A DNA stretch of 5,140 nt from Candidatus Uhrbacteria bacterium RIFCSPLOWO2_02_FULL_49_11. GTDB taxonomy: Bacteria; Patescibacteriota; Patescibacteriia; 2-02-FULL-49-11. The stretch covers positions 12,347 to 17,486 of the forward strand of contig MGER01000001.1 in assembly GCA_001791465.1 (NCBI GenBank), in the 5' to 3' direction. Positions 1 to 4,320 of the stretch are shown in pieces. The translations under genes and the position numbers were made by a program. The notes under the pieces were generated by a model. It had not been told where the DNA came from and searched no databases. It worked only from the letters and a program-made list of their open reading frames with translations. The number at the start of each line of letters is the position of its first letter. Position 1 is the first letter of the stretch.

Positions 1-2
1 TG

Positions 3-593
3 AAAGGAAAGGGTGTCACGTATTGCGCTAATTGCGATGGACCTTTCTATAAAGGGAAAATTACAGGAGTGGTAGGGGCGGCGGGGGGCGCATTGGATGC
101 GGCTGAATATCTTTCGCGGCTTTGCCAAAAAGTATATCTTTTTCCTCAGCGAGAGAAACTCCTAGGATCAGCGCGTCTCATTGAGGCAGTGACTACAATT
201 AAACATATAGAAATAATTTATAATAAGAAAATTATTGAAGTGACAGGCGACACGAAGGTTAATGGAGTGCGTTGGGAGGATATGGCGACCCATGCGCAAG
301 GCGCAACGCCGATGGACGGCGTATTCATTGAGATAGGATATATCGCAAAGACAGACTGGGTGAGGGGATTAGTGATGTTGGACAGAAAAGGGCAAGTGAC
401 GGTTGACAAGGGCAATCACACCAATGTGCAGGGCATATTTGCTGCGGGAGACGTGACTGATGTGGACTACAAGCAGGTAGTGATCTCGGCAGGTGAAGGA
501 GCAAAAGCAGCGCTTGAAGCGTATAAGTATATTCAGACGAGTTTGGGAAGGCCCGGCGTCCTCACCCCGGACTGGGGGTCGAGCCAGAAATAG
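3..593 (+). CDS. Thioredoxin reductase / AhpF-like FAD-dependent disulfide oxidoreductase, 3' part (5' end outside window)
   Basis: Class II flavoprotein disulfide reductases pass electrons from a pyridine nucleotide through FAD to a CxxC pair and on to a thioredoxin-like partner in the cytosol. The frame is open from the window edge, so the N-terminal FAD-binding half is missing; 196 residues are visible. Numbering from the first whole codon, the redox motif TYCANCDGP has its cysteines at 8 and 11 (bases 24-35). The nucleotide-binding loop GAAGGALDAAEYL follows at 25-37, and the second FAD motif GIFAAGD at 144-150 is followed by the SAGEGAKAAL helix. Wording such as GVTYCxxCDGPxxKGK, TDWVRG and YKQVVISAGEGAKA is closer to the AhpF C-terminal module than to E. 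coli TrxB. The second Gly of GxGxxG/A is Ala27, and the NADPH 2'-phosphate motif HRRxxxR is absent (FPQREKLLG instead), so NADPH is unlikely to be the donor (inference). The last 15 or so residues (GRPGVLTPDWGSSQK) exceed the usual end and lie over a small palindrome at 561-583. Family call is secure; exact partner and donor are unknown. Confidence 0.9.
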   Translation, partial: KGKGVTYCANCDGPFYKGKITGVVGAAGGALDAAEYLSRLCQKVYLFPQREKLLGSARLIEAVTTIKHIEIIYNKKIIEVTGDTKVNGVRWEDMATHAQGATPMDGVFIEIGYIAKTDWVRGLVMLDRKGQVTVDKGNHTNVQGIFAAGDVTDVDYKQVVISAGEGAKAALEAYKYIQTSLGRPGVLTPDWGSSQK

Positions 594-618
594 GTGGCGA
601 CAACTGCTTGTCGTCACC
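593..618 (+). terminator. Stem-loop directly after the reductase stop codon
   Basis: The last base of the TAG stop begins an 11-bp stem: GGTGGCGACAA (593-603) pairs with TTGTCGTCACC (608-618) through one G-U pair around a CTGC tetraloop. Its position suggests transcription termination or 3'-end protection of the upstream mRNA. No U-tract follows (the next bases are CTGGCAAG), so it is not a canonical intrinsic terminator. The hairpin itself is seen directly; its role is inferred. Confidence 0.45.
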
Positions 619-665
619 CTGGCAAGAGGGGATTGTCTCTGTGCCGAATTCTCATTTTTATTTTC

Positions 666-1886
666 ATGCCTACCATATCCAAACGCGCGCATGAGATGAT
701 CGCATCTCCCATCCGCAAATACCTTCCCGCGGCGCAAGCCGCCGCAAAGCGCGGGATCAAAGTGTATGGGCTCAATATCGGCCAGCCGGATTTACTGGCT
801 CCTACTGTGTTTTGGAAAGAGGTTTCCAAATGGCGCAAGGGCGTGCTTGCCTATGCGCCGTCCACGGGTCTTGCCGAAGCCCAAGAAGCGTGGTCCACCT
901 ATTTTCAGCGTCGCGGATTGCCTCTTGCCCCCAAGGATGTCCTTATCACCACCGGAGGGAGTGAAGCGATTTTCTTCTCCATGGCGGTGACCTGCGATCC
1001 CGGCGATGAAATTATCGTGTTTGAGCCTCTCTACTCAAGCTATAAAAGTTATGCAGGGGCGCTCAATATCAAGCTCGTGCCCGTGACACTTTCGTCTGAT
1101 AACGGGTATCATCTTCCTTCGCGGAAAATGATTGAAAAGGCAGTGACGAAACGGACAAGAGCAATGGTGGTGATTAATCCGAATAATCCCACCGGCGCAG
1201 TATTCACTCGCGCGGAATTGACACGTGTCGCGGCGGTCGCAAAAAAATATCACTTATGGATCATTGCGGATGAAACTTACCGCGATCTGGTGTTTGTGGG
1301 GGGAAAAACAGTGAGTATTTACGAAATTCCAGGCGCGGCGCCTTATGTCATCCTCACGGACAGCGCGTCGAAACGCATGAACCTGTGCGGCGCGCGTGTC
1401 GGCTGTCTCGCAAGCACAAGTACGGACGTGATGGCGAATACCTTAAAGCTCGCGCAGGCAAGACTCTCCTCGCCTACCATTGAGCAACTCGCCGTGAATC
1501 CGCTCCTCACGGGATCTCAAAAATACCTCGACGAAATCCGCAACGAGTATCGCCGCAGGCGCGATGCGGTGTACGGGGCATTGCGCAAAATGCAGGGCGT
1601 GAAAGTGCATCAGCCGGAAGGAGCCTTTTACCTTATGGCGACCCTTCCCGTGAAGAACAGCGAGGACTTCGTGAAATTCATGCTGGGTAATTTTGCGTAT
1701 AAAAGTCAGACGGTATTTGTGACGCCGGGAGAGGACTTTTATTCCACCCCGGGAAAGGGAAGGAACGAGGTGCGTATCGCGTATGTGCTTAAGGTAAAAG
1801 ACCTTAAGATTGCGATGGAGGTGCTGGAGAAGGGATTGCAGGCATTCATTCTGAAATCCCAATGGCGAAATCCAAATGACAAATAA
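666..1886 (+). CDS. Class I/II pyridoxal-phosphate-dependent aminotransferase (aspartate aminotransferase superfamily)
   Basis: Fold-type I PLP enzyme that moves an amino group between an amino acid and a 2-oxo acid in the cytosol. Length 406 aa, normal for the family. Visible motifs from the ATG at 666: substrate-loop LNIGQPD (36-42); YAPSTGL (63-69); phosphate-binding TTGGSE (95-100); NPNNPTG (171-177), with N174 expected to contact the PLP O3'; ADETY (201-205), with D202 pairing the pyridine nitrogen; SASK (233-236), with K236 the Schiff-base lysine; GARVG (242-246), with R244 on the phosphate; and VRIAY, with R370 expected to bind the substrate carboxylate. All catalytic positions are intact. 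The ATG at 666 is preferred over the GTG at 594 because family homology starts at ISKRAHEMIASPIRKYL and the upstream codons run through a hairpin. No Shine-Dalgarno sequence is visible. The C-terminal tail (about KSQWRNPNDK) and the TAA stop lie inside the inverted repeat starting at 1854. Substrate specificity cannot be read from sequence; the adjacent GDH suggests glutamate as partner. Confidence 0.93.
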   Translation: MPTISKRAHEMIASPIRKYLPAAQAAAKRGIKVYGLNIGQPDLLAPTVFWKEVSKWRKGVLAYAPSTGLAEAQEAWSTYFQRRGLPLAPKDVLITTGGSEAIFFSMAVTCDPGDEIIVFEPLYSSYKSYAGALNIKLVPVTLSSDNGYHLPSRKMIEKAVTKRTRAMVVINPNNPTGAVFTRAELTRVAAVAKKYHLWIIADETYRDLVFVGGKTVSIYEIPGAAPYVILTDSASKRMNLCGARVGCLASTSTDVMANTLKLAQARLSSPTIEQLAVNPLLTGSQKYLDEIRNEYRRRRDAVYGALRKMQGVKVHQPEGAFYLMATLPVKNSEDFVKFMLGNFAYKSQTVFVTPGEDFYSTPGKGRNEVRIAYVLKVKDLKIAMEVLEKGLQAFILKSQWRNPNDK

Positions 1887-1974
1887 AATCTCAAGCTCCA
1901 ATGTCCAATACTGTAGCGGTTTGATATTGGGATTTTGGATTTTATTGGAAATTTGAAATTTGGATTTGGGATTT
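1854..1974. repeat. Large imperfect A/T-rich inverted repeat built on CCAAAT / GGATTT words
   Basis: The left arm (1854-1910) begins AAATCCCAA and ends CCAATA; the right arm (1925-1974) begins TATTGG and ends TTGGGATTT. The reverse complement of the right arm matches the left arm along its length with short gaps and substitutions; the innermost 6 bp (1905-1910 with 1925-1930) and the outermost 9 bp (1854-1862 with 1966-1974) are exact. The loop is 14 nt. The left arm includes the last ten codons of the aminotransferase and its stop, and the right arm runs to 11 nt before the gdh start codon. I recall similar GGAAATTTGAAATTTGGATTTGGGATTT-type words between genes in candidate-phylum metagenomes, but could not search. 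It may act as a bidirectional 3'-end structure or be a non-coding mobile repeat. Confidence 0.8.
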
Positions 1975-1977
1975 AAT
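1972..1977 (+). promoter_or_regulatory. Possible -10 box for gdh (TTTAAT)
   Basis: TTTAAT matches TATAAT at five of six positions and ends 8 nt before the gdh ATG. If used, transcription would start at or within a couple of bases of the start codon, giving a nearly leaderless mRNA, which would fit the lack of a Shine-Dalgarno sequence. No good -35 hexamer sits 16-18 bp upstream, and the surroundings are A/T rich, so chance matches are likely. Confidence 0.2.
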
Positions 1978-1985
1978 GTTTATCT

Positions 1986-3272
1986 ATGCCTAACTTATTC
2001 AACCAAGCACTCACACAATTAAAGAAGGCGGCAAGTCTCGGGGTCGTTGACCCTAAGGCGCTTGAGGCGCTCGAGTTTCCGGATCGCACGCTCAATTTCA
2101 CGATTCCGGTGCGCATGGATGACGGCGCCACAAGATTTTTTGAAGGGTATCGGGTGCAGCACTCGAGCCTTAGGGGCCCTTATAAGGGCGGCATCAGGTA
2201 TGCGCCCGTGGTGAGCGAAAGCGAAATGAAGGCGCTCGCGTTTTGGATGACCGTGAAGTGCGCGATCGCTGATATTCCCTACGGCGGCGCGAAAGGCGGC
2301 GTAAAGGTAGATCCGAAAAAATTATCAGAAGGCGAGCTTGAGCGCCTCACGCGCGGATTTACGCGCGCGCTGTGCCGATTTATCGGCCCCTGGCAGGATG
2401 TGCCTGCGCCTGACGTGAATACCAACGCGAAAATAATGGCATGGCTTTTGGACGAGTATGAAATCTTGACGGGAGAGCACGCGCCTGCGGTGGTTACGGG
2501 CAAGCCAATCCCTTTGGGAGGAAGCCAAGGCAGGGAGGCGGCGACCGGCGAGGGCGGCGCGATAGTGCTTGATCAGTATGTGAAGGACCACGGCATGGAC
2601 CCCAAAAAAATGACCGTGGCAGTGCAAGGGTTTGGCAATGTCGGTTATGCCATGGCAAAAGCGTTGCACGCCCGCGGGTACAAAATCGTAGGTCTTGCGG
2701 ATTCTCGTAACGGAGTCCGCGATGACAACGGGAGAGGGAAGGAACCGGGCATGGACCCTTTCCATATACTCCAGGAAAAGCAGGAAAAAGGAATGATTTC
2801 GGGGTGTTATTGCAAGGGGTCAGTCTGTGATTGCGAGCATTATAAGAAAATTTCGCCGGAACAACTCCTTGTTATGGATGTGGATATTATCGTGCCTGCG
2901 GCAGTGGAGAACGTGATTACCGAAAAGAATGCAAAAAAGATAAAAGCAAAGATCGTGTGCGAAATGGCAAACGGGCCCACTACGCCGGAGGCGGATACGA
3001 TCTTGGAACGGCGCGGTATCACCGTATTGCCTGATGTGCTTGCGAACATGGGCGGGGTCACGGTTTCCTATTTCGAGTGGGCGCAAAATATTCAAGGGGT
3101 GAGTTGGAGCGCGGCGGAAGTGGAAACCCGATTGAAGGAGAAAATGCTTGCGTCCTACCGCGTGGTACGGGATATCGCCCGCGAGCGGAAGGTGAGTTTC
3201 CGCACGGCCGCGTACCTCTTGGCGCTCGCGCGGCTTGAAGCGGCCATGCGCGCAAAGGGGGTTATCAAGTAG
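1986..3272 (+). CDS. gdhA: Glutamate dehydrogenase (Glu/Leu/Phe/Val dehydrogenase family) with an unusual Cys-rich insert
   Basis: Catalyses reversible oxidative deamination of glutamate to 2-oxoglutarate and ammonium in the cytosol, linking nitrogen and central carbon metabolism. Length 428 aa, typical of the hexameric ~420-450 aa class. The N-terminal dimerisation/catalytic domain has GPYKGGIR (K67), MTVKCAIADIPYGGAKGG (K91 and catalytic K103) and PAPDVNTN (D143). The Rossmann domain has GFGNVG (215-220), then LADS at the end of the second strand. The C-terminal part has EMANGPTTPEAD (326-337), and ANMGGVTVSYFEW with S361 in the substrate pocket. Every expected catalytic residue is present. 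Where relatives usually read something like GSVVGFPGA there is a cluster C274-x-C276-x4-C281-x-C283-x-H285 (bases 2805-2840), which could bind a metal or form disulfides. NAD versus NADP preference is not clear. The start at 1986 fits the family; no Shine-Dalgarno is seen. It follows the aminotransferase after a 99-nt gap occupied by an inverted repeat, so separate transcription is plausible. Leucine or phenylalanine dehydrogenase is less likely, given length and motifs. Confidence 0.94.
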   Translation: MPNLFNQALTQLKKAASLGVVDPKALEALEFPDRTLNFTIPVRMDDGATRFFEGYRVQHSSLRGPYKGGIRYAPVVSESEMKALAFWMTVKCAIADIPYGGAKGGVKVDPKKLSEGELERLTRGFTRALCRFIGPWQDVPAPDVNTNAKIMAWLLDEYEILTGEHAPAVVTGKPIPLGGSQGREAATGEGGAIVLDQYVKDHGMDPKKMTVAVQGFGNVGYAMAKALHARGYKIVGLADSRNGVRDDNGRGKEPGMDPFHILQEKQEKGMISGCYCKGSVCDCEHYKKISPEQLLVMDVDIIVPAAVENVITEKNAKKIKAKIVCEMANGPTTPEADTILERRGITVLPDVLANMGGVTVSYFEWAQNIQGVSWSAAEVETRLKEKMLASYRVVRDIARERKVSFRTAAYLLALARLEAAMRAKGVIK

Positions 3273-3300
3273 ATCCTGTTTCAAAATCGGCATACATCAC

Positions 3301-3340
3301 AGGGCCAGTGAACGCGCGCTCTTCGGCAGTCACTGGCTCT
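3301..3340 (+). terminator. Stem-loop downstream of gdh
   Basis: AGGGCCAGTGA (3301-3311) pairs with TCACTGGCTCT (3330-3340) as an 11-bp stem with one G-U pair and an 18-nt loop, starting 28 nt after the gdh stop. No U-run follows (AAGTG), so it may mark the 3' end of the gdh mRNA without being a standard intrinsic terminator. The 7-mer TCACTGG in its right arm recurs in the left terminal repeat of the neighbouring element (3398-3404), so it may instead be a related repeat fragment. It also lies within the possible minus-strand gene remnant. Confidence 0.35.
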
Positions 3341-3374
3341 AAGTGTACTACAGCGGCACGCGCTCCGTATGGAG

Positions 3375-3382
3375 ACCAGTTG
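3375..3382. repeat. Left copy of 8-bp target-site duplication ACCAGTTG
   Basis: ACCAGTTG immediately precedes the left terminal inverted repeat and is identical to 3551-3558, which immediately follows the right one. Exact adjacency on both sides is what a cut-and-paste transposase leaves. Confidence 0.75.
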
Positions 3383-3550
3383 GGGTCAAATGGAATTTCA
3401 CTGGATTAATATACTCCCACACCTCGACACCCCCTCCATACCTCCCCCTTTTAGGGGGAGGACACCGGTGTTTCCCCCTTAGCAGGGGGGAATACAAGGG
3501 GGGCTGAACCGTGGAAACAACACCTGCTCCAGTAAATTTCCATGTGATCC
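3383..3550. mobile_element. 168-bp palindromic MITE-like element with 23-bp terminal inverted repeats
   Basis: The left end (3383-3405, beginning GGGTCAAATGG) and the reverse complement of the right end (3528-3550, beginning GGATCACATGG) match at 19 of 23 positions without gaps, and both end in ACTGGA internally. Perfect copies of ACCAGTTG flank the two ends. The interior is also symmetric: the exact palindrome ACACCGGTGT (3462-3471) is centred at 3466.5, precisely the midpoint of the element. Two G/C hairpins sit at mirrored positions: 3441-3461 (9-bp stem, TTT loop) and 3472-3492 (CCCCC/GGGGG stem). A C-run at 3430-3434 mirrors a G-run at 3498-3503. No transposase gene is present, so mobility would need an enzyme in trans. 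Eight-bp duplications occur in several DDE insertion-sequence families (for example IS256, ISL3, IS1595, IS66); I cannot assign one. The CCCCCT/AGGGGG hairpins alone resemble REP-type intergenic repeats. Confidence 0.75.
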
Positions 3551-3570
3551 ACCAGTTGCCCTGATATATT
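3542..3570 (+). promoter_or_regulatory. Candidate extended -10 promoter of the dsrE-DUF302-SHOCT operon
   Basis: TGATATATT (3562-3570) is an extended -10 motif: TG, one base, then TATATT, matching TATAAT at five of six positions. A 17-bp spacer upstream leads to ATGTGA (3542-3547), a weak -35 match lying inside the right terminal repeat of the mobile element. Start of transcription would be near 3577, giving a leader of about 18 nt. CTGAT (3561-3565) and ATCAG (3573-3577) form a short inverted repeat around the -10 that could be an operator. This is pattern matching only. Confidence 0.4.
3551..3558. repeat. Right copy of 8-bp target-site duplication ACCAGTTG
   Basis: Identical to 3375-3382 and directly abuts the right terminal repeat of the element. 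Collapsing one copy and removing the element reconstructs the presumed pre-insertion sequence TATGGAG-ACCAGTTG-CCCTGATA. Confidence 0.75.
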
Positions 3571-3594
3571 TAATCAGAATCAAATTATTATGTT

Positions 3595-3918
3595 ATGAGC
3601 ATAGGAATCATCATCAGCCAAACAAATCCGGAAACCGTGTGGAACGCTTTTCGTTTGGCAAATTTCGCTCTTCAAGAGGGCGATGAGGTTAAAATTTTTC
3701 TTGTGGGAGAAGGAGTGGAGTATGAAAAAGCAAGTTCCGAAAAGTTCAATATTCAAAAACAAGCCACAGATTTTTTAAAGTCAGACAAGGCGCGCATCAT
3801 AGCTTGCGGCACTTGTTTAAAATCAAGAAACCAGGAAGCGACCAATGCGTGCCCGATGGGTAGCATGAAAGATTTATATGCCATAGTGCAAGAATGCGAT
3901 AAAGTATTAACCTTTTAG
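3595..3918 (+). CDS. DsrE-family (DsrE/DsrF/TusD-like) sulfur-relay protein
   Basis: Small cytoplasmic proteins of this fold carry or transfer sulfur through a cysteine persulfide, in tRNA thiolation (TusBCD), dissimilatory sulfur oxidation (DsrEFH), or less defined sulfide/persulfide handling. The 107-aa length is normal. The N-terminus IGIIISQTNPETVWNAFRLA (3-22) and EGDEVKIFLVGEGVE (28-42) are the typical first strand, helix and second strand. ACGTC (70-74) carries a CxxC pair, C71 and C74, at the position where family members bear the reactive cysteine; C86 (ACPMGSMKDL) and C101 are further thiols. It reads like the stand-alone DsrE group rather than TusD or DsrE proper, since no partner DsrF/H or TusB/C follows. 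The ATG at 3595 is chosen by homology; no Shine-Dalgarno sequence is present. It is first in a three-gene operon, 15 nt ahead of the DUF302 gene. Codons are richer in A and T than in the aminotransferase and gdh. Confidence 0.88.
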   Translation: MSIGIIISQTNPETVWNAFRLANFALQEGDEVKIFLVGEGVEYEKASSEKFNIQKQATDFLKSDKARIIACGTCLKSRNQEATNACPMGSMKDLYAIVQECDKVLTF

Positions 3919-3933
3919 TTCATAAAATTGTGT

Positions 3934-4317
3934 ATGGAGTTTGACTACACCACAACCACAGCCAAAAATTTTGATGAAGCCGTTCAGGCTGTACAAGATG
4001 AGGTTGCCAAAGCTGGTATGCGTGTTTTATATATCCACGATGTGCAGAAAACTCTAGGCGAGAAAGGATTTCAGAGAGAGCCATTTAAGATTATTGAATT
4101 TTGTAACGCAAGGTTTGCTTATGAGTTTTTGAATATTGATATTAAAATAGGGCTTTGTATCCCCTGCAAGGTAAACGTGTATGTGAAAGAGGGGCAAACT
4201 TATATTTCCGGCATGCGGCCGATTGTTCTGCCGCAGTTTTTCCCGCACGCCGACCTTGGCGAGAGACCAAAAGAAATTGACCACACTATTCGCCACATTA
4301 TCAATAATGCAAAATAG
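3934..4317 (+). CDS. DUF302-family protein with a CxxC motif
   Basis: DUF302 proteins are small alpha/beta proteins of unknown biochemical role, often found near thiol, sulfur or metal-resistance genes. From the ATG at 3934 the protein is 127 aa, normal for a single-domain member. Family features are EFDYTTTTAKNFDEAV (2-17), the helix-to-strand stretch GMRVLYIHDVQKTLGEKGF (28-46), FKIIEFCNARFAYEFL (51-66), and the hallmark IGLCIPCKVNVYV (72-84). The PC of the hallmark is conserved in the family; here it forms C75-x-x-C78, and C57 lies nearby. Three histidines (H105, H117, H121) sit near the C-terminus; whether they bind metal is unknown. There is no signal peptide or membrane segment, so it is probably cytoplasmic. 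A TTG at 3928 would add only two residues (M-C) and is not favoured. It lies 15 nt after dsrE and 3 nt before the Met-rich gene, so co-transcription is very likely. Confidence 0.87.
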   Translation: MEFDYTTTTAKNFDEAVQAVQDEVAKAGMRVLYIHDVQKTLGEKGFQREPFKIIEFCNARFAYEFLNIDIKIGLCIPCKVNVYVKEGQTYISGMRPIVLPQFFPHADLGERPKEIDHTIRHIINNAK

Positions 4318-4320
4318 CTT

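Larger units (their letters stand above)
3265..3405 (-). pseudogene. Possible C-terminal remnant of an unrecognised protein
   Basis: Read on the minus strand, 46 codons are open from 3405 to a TGA at 3267-3265, which overlaps the end of gdh in convergent orientation. The translation looks protein-like rather than random, including NWSPYGARAAVVHLEPV and then a second conserved-looking part ending in ADFETGST. No usable start codon precedes it: a TAA lies at 3408-3406 inside the mobile element, and on the far side of the element the same frame meets a stop within a few codons. One reading is that the end of a convergent gene survived after its front was lost and a transposable element inserted. 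The frame also runs through the left terminal repeat (3383-3405), so that portion may be element rather than gene. I do not recognise the family. A 46-codon open run can arise by chance, so confidence is low. Confidence 0.3.

Noticed and set aside
593..618. Canonical intrinsic terminator
   Set aside because: The hairpin is strong but no U-run follows, and the same holds for 3301-3340 and 5074-5094.
594..665. In-frame GTG start 24 codons upstream of the aminotransferase ATG
   Set aside because: It begins directly at the preceding stop, encodes a hairpin plus a non-conserved sequence, and family homology starts just after the ATG at 666.
369..737. 122-codon minus-strand open frame across the reductase/aminotransferase junction
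   Set aside because: It is antisense to clear + strand genes, its translation is rich in Arg/His/Cys without recognisable motifs, and it has no promoter or partner.
1443..1901. 152-codon minus-strand open frame inside the aminotransferase, and similar frames at 2325-2765, 2820-3293 and 4365-4808
   Set aside because: All are complementary to well-supported genes with intact motifs, and their translations look like antisense shadows.
1986..3272. Leucine or phenylalanine dehydrogenase instead of glutamate dehydrogenase
   Set aside because: The 428-aa length, the GPYKGGIR and IPYGGAKGG motifs, and the NMGGVTVSYFEW segment fit hexameric glutamate dehydrogenase better.
3273..3594. Riboswitch, tRNA or CRISPR array in the long intergenic gap
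   Set aside because: There is no cloverleaf, no regularly spaced direct repeat and no recognisable aptamer; the symmetric element and flanking hairpin explain most of the structure.
3928..3933. TTG start for DUF302
   Set aside because: It adds only Met-Cys; the ATG at 3934 matches where the family normally begins.
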